NCBI GenBank assembly: GCA_964462515.1
Contig: CAYWXK010000006.1
Span: 42,041-106,040, forward strand
Direction of reading: 5' to 3'
Length of the DNA stretch: 64,000 bases
Source: CAYWXK01 sp964462515
Lineage (GTDB): Bacteria; Planctomycetota; Phycisphaerae; Sedimentisphaerales; Anaerobacaceae
Shown here: in pieces, positions 53,057-61,560 of the stretch
Numbering within the stretch: position 1 is the stretch's first letter
How the letters are laid out: each line of letters opens with the position of its first letter
Program-made: the position numbers and the translations under genes
The notes under the pieces: model-generated
The model's database searches: none
What the model saw: the letters and a program-made list of their open reading frames with translations, nothing else
What the model was told of the DNA's origin: nothing

Positions 53057-53294
53057 CAGGTATGCCTCCATAGACTTCGTTGAAGAGTTTTTCGCCGAGG
53101 TGGCGTTTAGCCCAGAGCAGCCAGATTTGCTTTTCGGTGGCGTTGGGATGCAATAGTCTTAAGCCCGCTATTGAAAGCATTTTGCCCATCTTGTAGGCAC
53201 TAAAGATTCGCTCGAACTTAACGGCAGCAGGCATTTTGCGATATATATCCAGCAAGACCTGTTCGGCTTCCGGACTTGTATCTGTTTTATTCAT
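53049..53294 (-). CDS. Small partner protein of the nucleotidyltransferase module
   Basis: 81 residues, helical and charged: SPEAEQVLLDIYRKMPAAVK, FERIFSAYKMGKMLSIAGLR, ATEKQIWLLWAKRHLGEKLF. It overlaps the following nucleotidyltransferase gene by 8 nt, so they are translated together. I cannot name a domain family; it may be an antitoxin or adaptor. Its coding nature is supported by the coupled layout. Confidence 0.68.
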   Translation of the reverse strand: MNKTDTSPEAEQVLLDIYRKMPAAVKFERIFSAYKMGKMLSIAGLRLLHPNATEKQIWLLWAKRHLGEKLFNEVYGGIPDE

Positions 53295-53409
53295 ATAACG
53301 AATTATACAAATTTAGCTATCGGATTCAAGGTTCACAAACCCGCAATAACCCCCGATTAAGACCCGCCATACAAAAGGCGGGTAAACGTTCGAGGGCAAG
53401 ATTGTGAGG

Positions 53410-54150
53410 TTAAATACGAAGAAACGACAATCTATGCTCGCGAAGGTGCAATTTTATGTCCAGAACGGTCTTGAGGACTATAAGGACTATCAGAATCGGT
53501 AAAGGGGATTTAAATGCCGCGGCCAGAAAGGCACCGGCAATAATTGCGATGTGCATTATGACAATTCTGGAATACGGCTGCCCCATCAGTTTCCCAGGGT
53601 CTGTGAGGGCGTATTCACCCTTAATTAGAAAATTGTGAACGAACGAGACACCATGACTGGCTAAAAAGATTGCCAGCGGCATCAACATACCATCGGGCAT
53701 AACCAACCACATCTCTTTTATCACACCCAAAAGCAGTTGAACGAAAACCAGAAAACACGGCCAGGTATTACCGACCGGCAGCGGCAGGTTGCGACTTTTT
53801 CCGAATAAGAACAAAATAAAAAGGCCGTGAACACCAACAAAGCCGCCATAGTGGATGATAAAAAATGGGATGACAAATAGTTTCGCAAGGTGTCCGCGAA
53901 GATGCGGCACTTTGACAAAGGCAATCTTGAGGATGTTGTAAAATCCGATGATGAGATTTTCCGCCCAGTATAACAGGACAATCATAAAGGCGTCCCAGCC
54001 CAAAAAGAAAACACCCCACAGTGGAACTGTATTGGCTGCCAAAAGCGAAATCAAAGGGATATTCGATTTATGCCTGCGCAGCACATCGATGGAATAATCA
54101 AAATACGATGTCCCGATTCGGTTTGCGTTGTGGTCAGGTTTAGAAACCAC
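53410..54150 (-). CDS. DUF6498-like integral membrane protein
   Basis: 246 residues from GTG, overlapping the ribF end by 11 nt. About six membrane helices. The run GWDAFMIVLLYWAENLIIGF and YNILKIAFVKVPHLRGH is typical of DUF6498 proteins, and FVIPFFIIHYGGFVGVHGLF adds conserved His residues in a membrane segment. Function unknown. Translational coupling to ribF is the only functional hint, and it may be only an operon neighbour. Confidence 0.75.
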   Translation of the reverse strand: MVSKPDHNANRIGTSYFDYSIDVLRRHKSNIPLISLLAANTVPLWGVFFLGWDAFMIVLLYWAENLIIGFYNILKIAFVKVPHLRGHLAKLFVIPFFIIHYGGFVGVHGLFILFLFGKSRNLPLPVGNTWPCFLVFVQLLLGVIKEMWLVMPDGMLMPLAIFLASHGVSFVHNFLIKGEYALTDPGKLMGQPYSRIVIMHIAIIAGAFLAAAFKSPLPILIVLIVLKTVLDIKLHLREHRLSFLRI

Positions 54151-55114
54151 GCAAAATTTCCTTTGCCCTTTTGCAGTCTTTGGCGATTTGAGCAGAGAGG
54201 GCCAAGTCGGTTTTGAATTTTTTCTGGCTGCGGAGTCGGTTGATAAAGTCCATTGCGAGCCGCTTGTTGTATAATCGGCCGACTTTATTTATAAGCAGAT
54301 GTGCCTCTATCAATAAAGGAGATTTTTTATCGTATAGGTTTGGCCTGCCAATGCTAAATGCGGCGGGGATTCTACGGTTGGCTGATAGAAGCTGATTGAA
54401 TGTATTTGCTATTTCGACATAACCCGCATAAACGCCATCGGCAGGGACAAGCTGGGATGGCGGTCTCATATTGGCGGTCGGGAAGCCGATCTGTTTTCCT
54501 TTGCCCTTGCCTGTGATTATTTTTTCGATGAGGCGGTAGGGTCTATCCAAAGCGATGGCGGCGTCGGCTACGCTGCCTTTTGCAAGGAGGTTACGAATCA
54601 ATGTGCTTGAGACTTTTGTTACTTTGCCTGTGGAGAGCTTAATCTCTTTTGCCTCAACTGAAACTACGTTAAAGCCATTATTTTCGGCTAAACTCTGGAG
54701 GGTATGAATATCGCCTGCGCGGTTGAGTCCAAAATTAAAACTTTCGCCCTCGACGACGATGCCGGGTCTAATATGCTCAACCAGAAATCTGCGGACAAAA
54801 ACAGCGGGCGAAAGGTTCAAGAGCCGGCGAGTGGTCCTAATTATAAAAAGATAATCGACGCCGGCCTTGGCGAGAAGATGCTTTTTCAACGGCAGCGGCG
54901 TGAGGATGTTCGGGCTTTTTTGCGGGAATAGGAGAGCAAGTGGATGAGGCTCGAAGGTCATAACCATCAATTTAGTTTTGTTTTGTAAGGCAGTCTTTTT
55001 TGCAGTTGTAAGAATTGCCTGATGGCCGATGTGCAGGCCGTCAAAATTGCCGATGGTCAGAACACAACCTTTTTCTATCTTCCAAAGATCAGATACTGCT
55101 TTTAGAACCTTCAT
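54140..55114 (-). CDS. ribF: Bifunctional riboflavin kinase/FAD synthetase
   Basis: 324 residues. The N-terminal FAD synthetase has the HIGH-like IGNFDGLHIGHQAIL and MVMTFEPHPLALLFP. The C-terminal riboflavin kinase has GKGKGKQIGFPTANMRPPSQ and ADGVYAGYVEIA. It converts riboflavin to FMN and FAD. Length and domain order are normal. The gene is followed by an overlapping membrane protein gene. No FMN riboswitch is evident in the leader. Confidence 0.94.
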   Translation of the reverse strand: MKVLKAVSDLWKIEKGCVLTIGNFDGLHIGHQAILTTAKKTALQNKTKLMVMTFEPHPLALLFPQKSPNILTPLPLKKHLLAKAGVDYLFIIRTTRRLLNLSPAVFVRRFLVEHIRPGIVVEGESFNFGLNRAGDIHTLQSLAENNGFNVVSVEAKEIKLSTGKVTKVSSTLIRNLLAKGSVADAAIALDRPYRLIEKIITGKGKGKQIGFPTANMRPPSQLVPADGVYAGYVEIANTFNQLLSANRRIPAAFSIGRPNLYDKKSPLLIEAHLLINKVGRLYNKRLAMDFINRLRSQKKFKTDLALSAQIAKDCKRAKEILRGF

Positions 55115-55540
55115 ATCTTAATAGAACACAATTGCAAGACCTGACAAACTCGAAATCCGAATATCTAAATCCGAAATTCATCCTTCGTAGTAATACTACG
55201 AAGAATGGACAAATCAAAAATTCAAATTATCAAAACATTAAACCAAACACTCAAGTTGGGTTTATAATTTAACCAGAAAGGCGAAAAACTGCAACGCTTT
55301 TCGGTGAAAGATGTTTTCGCGTCAACCCCCTAATAAATTGGGGGGGGCAAATATTTATATTTCAAAATATATTTGCAACTTAGTTGCGAATTTGATAAGT
55401 ATGTTTGCACTAATGCTAATTGCAGCAGAAAACTACCAAATTGGATACCGATTGATGAAAGAAAAGGACTGGATTCCCGCCTTTGCGGGAATGACAAAAC
55501 GACCCGTGGAAAGAACCGCTAAACGGCGACCGTAGGAAAA
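55115..55540. other. Divergent intergenic region
   Basis: Lies between ribF and the His-rich membrane protein gene. It holds an AT-rich repeat (55147-55195, aatccgaatatctaaatccg), a palindrome cttcgtagtaatactacgaag (55183-55203) and a ggattcccgcctttgcggga repeat (55471-55490). No gene. Confidence 0.5.
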
Positions 55541-56254
55541 ATGAGAAATCGGCTTGTAAATGTTTTAGTGGAACTTAAAGCCCATGCACCGTTCACATTG
55601 TTCGGGGCTGTAACAGGCATTGTCCTGATGCTGCTTTTTAGAGGCATTTCAGAGCAAACATCTTATCGTTTATTCTATGTGTTTCACCCCACTCACGTGG
55701 TTCTTTCGGCGATAGTGACGGCGTCTCTATTTCGGCTGCACGAAAAAACAAAAAGTTTTATTATAGTGCTGCTTATCGGCTATGCGGGTTCTATCGGCAC
55801 AGCTACTTTGAGCGATTCGATTATTCCTTTTTTTGGCGAAAGCATTCTGGGCGTGGCGATTCCAACCGAGGCGCAGGTTCACGGTGAGCATGCACAAGGG
55901 GACCTGCACACGGATACAGTTGCAACCGAAGAAGCCCACCACTATGAGCCGAAAATCCATATTGGTTTTATTGAGGAATGGTATATTGTCAATCCGGCGG
56001 CGCTGTTGGGGATACTGATAGCATACTTTCTGCCACGGTCAAAGTTTCCTCACGCCGGACATATACTGATAAGCACGTGGGCATCGGCGGCGCACGTTAT
56101 GATGAATACACACAGCGAGGTAAGTATCTCAATAATCGTCGGGATGTTTATTGTGCTTTTTATAGCGGTGTGGGTGCCCTGCTGTTTCAGCGACATAGTC
56201 TTTCCGATGTTATTTGTCAAAGGGACGGCAGATTTACCACACGAGCATCATTAA
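55541..56254 (+). CDS. His-rich multi-pass membrane protein upstream of a Fur-family regulator
   Basis: 237 residues, about six hydrophobic segments. A hydrophilic loop in the middle is rich in His (TEAQVHGEHAQGDLHTD, EEAHHYEPKIHIG), and further His residues lie in or near membrane segments (FHPTHVVL, HAGHILIS, AHVMMNTHSE), with a HEHH C-terminus. The pattern fits binding or transport of a transition metal such as zinc, nickel or cobalt. The Fur-family gene starts 17 nt after the stop, so they are likely one operon. I do not recognise a named family. AGGA precedes the ATG. Confidence 0.8.
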   Translation: MRNRLVNVLVELKAHAPFTLFGAVTGIVLMLLFRGISEQTSYRLFYVFHPTHVVLSAIVTASLFRLHEKTKSFIIVLLIGYAGSIGTATLSDSIIPFFGESILGVAIPTEAQVHGEHAQGDLHTDTVATEEAHHYEPKIHIGFIEEWYIVNPAALLGILIAYFLPRSKFPHAGHILISTWASAAHVMMNTHSEVSISIIVGMFIVLFIAVWVPCCFSDIVFPMLFVKGTADLPHEHH

Positions 56255-56271
56255 AATTTGATGATGGAACA

Positions 56272-56694
56272 ATGAAAGCAAATCTGGATTTACAAGCCCG
56301 CAAGATACTGAAGGCAGCAAAACTATACTGCACCGCTTGCAGGATTGCAATACTTAAGGTGCTGATAAACGCAGGCAGGCCTTTGACACAAGAGGAGATT
56401 GCGCAGCGATTGGGGAAAAGGCAGCTCGATAAAGTTACTATTTACCGCACTTTAGGGAGTTTATTTAAGGCCGGGGCGGTACATAAGGCCTTTATTGAAG
56501 AGAGGGCGCAGCATTTCGAACTGGCCAACAGGTGCAGCGAAAGCCAGTGTCACCCTCATTTTACCTGCACAAGGTGCGGTGTAACACATTGTTTGACAGG
56601 GATGTCGCTACCTATGGCAAGGAGTCCATATAAAGGTTTTATTATTCGCCACCAGCAGGTGCGATTAGAAGGGTTGTGTCCGGGATGCACCTGA
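56272..56694 (+). CDS. Fur/Zur-family metal-responsive repressor
   Basis: 140 residues from the ATG at 56272; a longer upstream frame is only a shadow of the preceding gene. A winged helix (LTQEEIAQRLGKRQLDKVTI, YRTLGSLFKAGAVHKAF) is followed by the Fur metal site (CHPHFTCTRCGVTHCL) and a C-terminal CPGC. The paired CxxC motifs fit the structural zinc site of Fur/Zur proteins. It follows the His-rich membrane protein gene. The metal specificity is not readable; zinc is the guess from context. Confidence 0.9.
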   Translation: MKANLDLQARKILKAAKLYCTACRIAILKVLINAGRPLTQEEIAQRLGKRQLDKVTIYRTLGSLFKAGAVHKAFIEERAQHFELANRCSESQCHPHFTCTRCGVTHCLTGMSLPMARSPYKGFIIRHQQVRLEGLCPGCT

Positions 56695-56744
56695 AGATAA
56701 GAGCATAGGTAAAAAGGCAAAAGTAAAAATGCCATAATTGCCGA

Positions 56745-56750
56745 TAGAAT
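56745..56750 (+). promoter_or_regulatory. -10 hexamer 7 nt before the amidase start (leaderless candidate)
   Basis: TAGAAT ends 7 nt before the ATG at 56758. No Shine-Dalgarno sequence is present and no good -35 is seen. The same -10 and spacing precede manA. Confidence 0.4.
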
Positions 56751-56757
56751 TTTACTA

Positions 56758-57681
56758 ATGAGTGGCCGATTGAAATTGACAATTTTGTTAATGCTGGTTG
56801 GGCTTGCTATTGCGGGCTGTCAACAGCCTGTAACCGGTCCGGGCGAAGGCCCGTTAATTACGCCACAAAAGACAATCAGCGTTTATCAATTAGCCGGCAA
56901 TCTCGGCTTGAGGGTTGCTGATGTTACCGACACTCACGTTACGCTCAAGGATTCAGCCAACACTATTTTGATTTTTACATACTCGGGGGGGCGGGTTTAT
57001 GTAAATACAAGGGCAGTTGGAGAGACCGGCAGAGTAGATAGGGTAGGCGACAGCGTTTATGTGTCAGATTCCCTCGAAGATTTGATACGCGGGCAAATGC
57101 AAAGGGCTGTTCGGCCAAGCGTCAGGCCGGAATTCCCGGGAAGATTATCCGGCTGTGTTGTAATTGATGCCGGGCACGGCGGGCAGGACCCCGGTGCTAC
57201 AAGCCGCACCGGCTACTATGAGAAAACAGTTAATCTTTCGGTTGCAAGGAAGGTGGCAGCGATACTACGGCAAAAGGGGTTACGAGTAGTAATGACACGA
57301 GACAGCGACGAATTTATCGAGCTTGAGGAGCGAGCGGCTATAGCCAATAGAAATAATGCGAATCTATTTGTCAGTATTCACTGCGACTCGATGGAGAACA
57401 GCTCAAAGAGGGGCTTTACAATATATATAGCAAGGTCCAGCTCGTGGGAAGCACGACGGGCGGCGACTGCGATTGCGAGAGAAATGGCAAAAACCGGCCT
57501 GGATAACCAGGGCATTCGACAGGCAGATTACAAGGTCCTGATTTATACGGAAGGCCCGGCGGTTTTAGTGGAGTTGGGGTATCTATCTAATTATCCGGAG
57601 GCGGGGCTGCTCAGGGACAGCGCATTTCAAGACCGGCTCGCACAGGCGATTGCGAATGGCATCGTAGGTTTTCTCGGATAG
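56758..57681 (+). CDS. N-acetylmuramoyl-L-alanine amidase, lipoprotein
   Basis: 307 residues. The lipobox LAIAGC (Cys21) suggests an anchored envelope enzyme. The C-terminal amidase_3 domain has the zinc-binding and catalytic set: VVIDAGHGGQDPGATSR (His), GYYEKTVNLSVA (Glu), FVSIHCDSMENSSKRGF (His) and AVLVELGYLSNYPEAG (Glu). It cuts the bond between muramic acid and the peptide in peptidoglycan. The N-terminal 120 residues form a beta-rich domain of unknown type (ISVYQLAGNLGLRVADVTDT). Confidence 0.92.
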   Translation: MSGRLKLTILLMLVGLAIAGCQQPVTGPGEGPLITPQKTISVYQLAGNLGLRVADVTDTHVTLKDSANTILIFTYSGGRVYVNTRAVGETGRVDRVGDSVYVSDSLEDLIRGQMQRAVRPSVRPEFPGRLSGCVVIDAGHGGQDPGATSRTGYYEKTVNLSVARKVAAILRQKGLRVVMTRDSDEFIELEERAAIANRNNANLFVSIHCDSMENSSKRGFTIYIARSSSWEARRAATAIAREMAKTGLDNQGIRQADYKVLIYTEGPAVLVELGYLSNYPEAGLLRDSAFQDRLAQAIANGIVGFLG

Positions 57682-57785
57682 AATACTCGCTGCTCGATTC
57701 TCGATACTCGATGCTCGTGATTGGTGAATGGTGAGTGATGATTATTAATTTAACTAATTAACCAATTCATTAATCAACCAATTCT

Positions 57786-59177
57786 CTACATTCCTTCCAG
57801 CCAGTTTTCACAGAAGATGGCTAAATCAAGCTCATCAATTAAATTGTCTTTCTGTTTGGAGATATCACAAGCCGGCCTCCAGTTGGAGTCGTTCGGCTTA
57901 CTTTGCCACGCCGAAGACAGGACTGCAAAGTCTGTGAAGTCAACGCCATAAGGACAGAGGAAATCTGCTGCCGGAATCTGCCATCGCAATCGTGGGTAAT
58001 GTGTTCTTTCACATATATCCCATATATTGACAAAATCCCAACCGGCATAGGTAAAAGTGCTTTTTCTCTTCATTTCGAACGTAGTTTTACCCCTCCCGCC
58101 GTCACTTGTTTCCCACCCACTGGTCTGTGTGTCCCAGAACGAGACTAATATAGTTTCGGGAGCACAACAGAACCCCACCATCCCACCAACAAAATTATCT
58201 CCGGAAACGCTGCCTGTCGAATAACAGGCGGTTATGCCCACACCACAATGATATCCCACCAGCCCGCCGACAAATTCGTTTCCTGTGACGCTACCTGTGC
58301 AATAGGAATCAGTTATTATGCCATCATTGTCTCCCACCAGCCCACCGACATACACGGTTTCCAAAACGCTGCCTTTTGAGCAGCAATTGGTTATCGCGCC
58401 ATAAGGCTTCTGGCCCGCCAGCCCACTGATTTCGCTCTTTCCCGAAACACTGCCTGTCGAATAGCAGTTAGCAATCACACCTTCCCCGCTTAGGTTTCCA
58501 TAATTTTCTCCCACCAGCCCGCCGACCTCCCCGTTTCCCGTGACGCTGCCTGTTGAATGGCAATTGGTTATCGTGCCATAACGATTCTCGCCCACCAATC
58601 CGCCGACATAATACACTCCGGAAACACTGCCTGTTGAATAGCAGTTGGTTATCAATCCAAATTCGTAATTGCTTCCCACCATCCCGCCGACCTCCCAGTT
58701 TCCCGTGATACTGCCTGTCGAATAGCAGTTGGTTATCGTGCCCGAATTGGCTCCCACCAGGCCGCCGACACGACCTCCATTTACAGCGTTCACGTCCACA
58801 TTTTCCATCCCCAGATTCTTTATCTGGCCACCGCTGCCAAGATACGAAAACAGGCCGATACAATTTCTATCTGAGGAGGTCCAGGTAAAATTCAAAATCT
58901 TGTAGTTATTGCCATTAAAAACGCCGGTAAATTTTGTTGTGTTGTTACCAATAATCCTAAACTGTGTGCCAGTATACCAGACAAGATTGACATCGTTGAT
59001 GAGGATAAAGTGTTTGCTCCAGTCTTCCTGGTGGTTGCCGATGTCGTTAAGGTCTTCGTCTGTTGAGATTCGATATGGGTCGTTTGGCTCACCCGTCCCG
59101 CCGGAGTATCTGGCATCTGCAAAACTACCTGTAAGCAGAACCAACATTAGGATAACGAGAAACGAATGATTTTTCAT
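57786..59177 (-). CDS. Secreted GLUG-repeat/dockerin protein
   Basis: 463 residues. Signal peptide (FLVILMLVLLTGSFADA) is followed by the segment GEPNDPYRISTDEDLNDIGN. Eight GLUG-type repeats come next (for example VGGLVGENRYGTITNCHSTG), period about 26-32 residues, predicted beta-helix. Then FWDTQTSGWETSDGGRGKTT, found at the end of many such adhesin-like domains, precedes a dockerin-like tail (VDFTDFAVLSSAWQ, LDLAIFCENWLEGM). It may be a surface adhesin or glycan binder. Lone gene, converging with the amidase gene. Confidence 0.88.
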   Translation of the reverse strand: MKNHSFLVILMLVLLTGSFADARYSGGTGEPNDPYRISTDEDLNDIGNHQEDWSKHFILINDVNLVWYTGTQFRIIGNNTTKFTGVFNGNNYKILNFTWTSSDRNCIGLFSYLGSGGQIKNLGMENVDVNAVNGGRVGGLVGANSGTITNCYSTGSITGNWEVGGMVGSNYEFGLITNCYSTGSVSGVYYVGGLVGENRYGTITNCHSTGSVTGNGEVGGLVGENYGNLSGEGVIANCYSTGSVSGKSEISGLAGQKPYGAITNCCSKGSVLETVYVGGLVGDNDGIITDSYCTGSVTGNEFVGGLVGYHCGVGITACYSTGSVSGDNFVGGMVGFCCAPETILVSFWDTQTSGWETSDGGRGKTTFEMKRKSTFTYAGWDFVNIWDICERTHYPRLRWQIPAADFLCPYGVDFTDFAVLSSAWQSKPNDSNWRPACDISKQKDNLIDELDLAIFCENWLEGM

Positions 59178-59280
59178 CTTTTGCCTTCTTAAAGGCTCAG
59201 TTACAGTTAATTAGCAAATCTCGGACCTAATGATACCAAATCTTTAGTTACAAATCAATAAAAAAGAGAACTTTGTCTTA

Positions 59281-59309
59281 TAGACAATAAGAGAGGATAC
59301 GGTTAGAAT
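59281..59309 (+). promoter_or_regulatory. Sigma-70 promoter of manA, giving a leaderless transcript
   Basis: TAGACA (59281-59286), a 17-bp spacer and TAGAAT (59304-59309) match the consensus at 5 of 6 bases each. Only 7 nt separate the -10 from the manA ATG, and no ribosome binding site fits there. Transcription would start at or just before the ATG. Confidence 0.62.
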
Positions 59310-59316
59310 ACGGTGT

Positions 59317-60264
59317 ATGAAAGCGTATCCGTTGAAATTTAAGCCGATATATAAGCGGCGGATTTGGGGCGGACAGAGGCTGCAAGAGGTCTTCGGAAAA
59401 GATATACCTGCGGGCGAAAAAATCGGGGAAAGCTGGGAGCTGGCTGATTTGCCGGAGGACAAGTCTATAATTATAAACGGAGAATTAGCCGGGCAAACCA
59501 TCGGCTCGGCAATTGAAAAGTATCCCAAAGAGATAATGGGGGATGAGAAATTTGCAGGCCCATTTCCATTGCTAATAAAATTTTTGGATGCCGGGGATAT
59601 ATTGAGTGTGCAGGTCCATCCGGATAAAGAGGCCTGCCGGCGATTGGGGAGGGGGCAGCCGAAGACCGAGAGCTGGTATATAGTATCTGCGATAGATAGA
59701 GCGGTGATTTACAAGGGGGTAAAAAAAGGCGTTACAAAAGAGAAATTTTCTGAGGCGATAAAGAAAGGTAACGCAGCAGAGATGCTGGTAAAAGTTACCG
59801 TCAGGGAAGGCGAGTGCCATTCCCTTCCTGCGGGGACGGCCCACAGCATCGGAGCAGGGATACTGATAGCAGAGATTCAAACGCCTTCCGACACGACCTA
59901 TCGGGTTTATGACTGGAACAGAGTCGATGCCGATGGTAAAAAAAGAGAGCTGCACATCGAAGAGGCGCTTGAAAGCATACATTTCGGGCAGCGAGGCGAT
60001 GAGCTGATGGTAACGAGGTTTGGTCGGCTGGCAAAATGCGAGAACTTTAAGGTAGATAAAGGCTATCAGGGCAAGGGCAGCGAGGTACTTATCCGGACGG
60101 GAGCGATGAAGGTGCTTATCATTGTATCTGGCTGGGGGACAATAGCCAGGGCTGAATTAGAGGCTGTCGAATTTAGGGCAGGTGACACGATACTTATACC
60201 GGCGGCATATATGGGGACGATACAGTTTAAGGAGGCGACGGAGTATCTGACGGTAACCACGTAA
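59317..60264 (+). CDS. manA: Class I mannose-6-phosphate isomerase
   Basis: 315 residues. The zinc ligands are visible in SVQVHPDKE (Gln, His), PKTESWYIV (Glu) and LPAGTAHSIGAG (His). The N-terminal FKPIYKRRIWGGQRLQEVFG and IGESWELADLPED are typical of bacterial ManA. It interconverts fructose-6-phosphate and mannose-6-phosphate for GDP-mannose and surface glycan synthesis, or allows mannose use. The gene has a near-consensus promoter and probably a leaderless mRNA. It stands at the edge of the polysaccharide locus that continues to the right. Confidence 0.93.
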   Translation: MKAYPLKFKPIYKRRIWGGQRLQEVFGKDIPAGEKIGESWELADLPEDKSIIINGELAGQTIGSAIEKYPKEIMGDEKFAGPFPLLIKFLDAGDILSVQVHPDKEACRRLGRGQPKTESWYIVSAIDRAVIYKGVKKGVTKEKFSEAIKKGNAAEMLVKVTVREGECHSLPAGTAHSIGAGILIAEIQTPSDTTYRVYDWNRVDADGKKRELHIEEALESIHFGQRGDELMVTRFGRLAKCENFKVDKGYQGKGSEVLIRTGAMKVLIIVSGWGTIARAELEAVEFRAGDTILIPAAYMGTIQFKEATEYLTVTT

Positions 60265-60319
60265 GATATTTTCGATTGGTGATTGTCGATTTCAGATTGA
60301 ACGACTTATGATTTGGGAT

Positions 60320-61315
60320 TTACACCCAGACTTCGCTGTCGTAGCGAAGCATAATCAGATTATCTTTGAAGCCATCGAAAGGAATGTTTGGTTTCCTGCC
60401 GAGCAGCTCCTGGAGTATCCACTTTGGAAAGTTTGCACCTGCTTTGATTGAGAGGGGGACGCCGCCGCCAAAACGCGGATTTATCTCGATGAATTTGACC
60501 TTGTCATTTTCGTTTAAGAATAGCTGCAAAGTTATGACGCCCGGTCCGGCACCGAGGGTCTGAACAAGTCTTGCGGCTTCGGTCATAATGTATTTGTGTT
60601 TAACTACCTGCCCTTTACTTATTTCACCGGCTCTTATCTCGATACGTCTTCTGGGGACGACGCAGCGGACGTTCATATCAAAATCAACATATACATCGCA
60701 AGTGTGCTCGATGCCTTCAATAAACTCTTGGCAGATAGCATTAGGTATTTTCTTAGCAAAAAATAACAGCTCCTTGCGATTGTTGACTCTGGCATTTCCT
60801 CTGCTGGCGTAACCATCCCAGGGCTTTAGAAAGCAGGGCCAATTGAGCTTCTTTTTCGAAAGCGCGGAGGAGATACTGAGAGTAAGCGGCGTATCAAAAC
60901 CACTTTTACGTAAAAACTTATATGTCTGCCTTTTGTCCTGGCAAATACCTACAACTTCCGGGGACGAGACGAGGACAAAACAGCCGAGGGCGGCGAATCT
61001 TGGTTTATTCCGCACCAGGAGTTTAAGGTCCAGGTCAACGGTCGGAACGAGCAATTTTACACGGTGGGTTTTGACAATTGAGAGAATCTCGGAAATATAA
61101 TTAGGATGCGTTGTGGGCTTGACCAGAAAGCCCTTATCACATAACTGGAGTGCTGAACTTAGCTGCGTGGTGTCTGTGCCAAAGAAGGACGCGTTTACTT
61201 TTAGCTCTCTTGCGGCCTGGCGAAAGCTGTTAAGCAAGGACACCCGCCTACCAATGCAGGTGAACAGAATACCGAAGGTATTCGCCCGGGCTGTCTGAGA
61301 TTTTGATTTAACCAT
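60320..61315 (-). CDS. ATP-grasp protein, carbamoyl-phosphate synthase large-subunit-like
   Basis: About 331 residues from the ATG at 61315 with AGGAG five nt upstream; the longer frame from 61426 adds an unlikely leader. N-terminal TFGILFTCIGRRVSLLNSFR and LLVPTVDLDLKLLVRNKPRF, then ATP-grasp elements LNWPCFLKPWDGYASRGNAR, EFIEGIEHTCDVYVDFDMNV and KFIEINPRFGGGVPLSIKAG. Such stand-alone ATP-grasp enzymes join a carboxylate to an amine or act in surface glycan modification; the substrate is unknown. Divergent from the antiterminator gene. Confidence 0.82.
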   Translation of the reverse strand: MVKSKSQTARANTFGILFTCIGRRVSLLNSFRQAARELKVNASFFGTDTTQLSSALQLCDKGFLVKPTTHPNYISEILSIVKTHRVKLLVPTVDLDLKLLVRNKPRFAALGCFVLVSSPEVVGICQDKRQTYKFLRKSGFDTPLTLSISSALSKKKLNWPCFLKPWDGYASRGNARVNNRKELLFFAKKIPNAICQEFIEGIEHTCDVYVDFDMNVRCVVPRRRIEIRAGEISKGQVVKHKYIMTEAARLVQTLGAGPGVITLQLFLNENDKVKFIEINPRFGGGVPLSIKAGANFPKWILQELLGRKPNIPFDGFKDNLIMLRYDSEVWV

Positions 61316-61560
61316 TGTTTCTCCTGGTCCAATAGCTGCTATCAGGAAATTACCAATTCTATAATAACCAAAAGAGAGACTAAAAGTCAAGAAAATAGTT
61401 GCCATTATAGCCAATTGTTTTGACATTCCGGGTGCACCACTCTAAACTGGATGCCGGTGGTTTAAGAGCAAACCACGATAAATACAAGAAAGACCCAAAT
61501 AAATCCGCTGGAGGCGGACAAGTTTGGGGGCTAAATATCGTATTTTGTGGGAGAACAGGA

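Noticed and set aside
55183..55203. cttcgtagtaatactacgaag palindrome as a metal-regulator operator
   Set aside because: It lies within an interspersed repeat more than 300 nt from the regulated gene and resembles no Fur or Zur box.
56000..56271. Long open frame (from 55978) giving a 238-residue Fur-like protein
   Set aside because: The first 98 codons overlap the His-rich membrane protein gene in another frame and have no Fur similarity; the Fur domain starts cleanly at the ATG at 56272.
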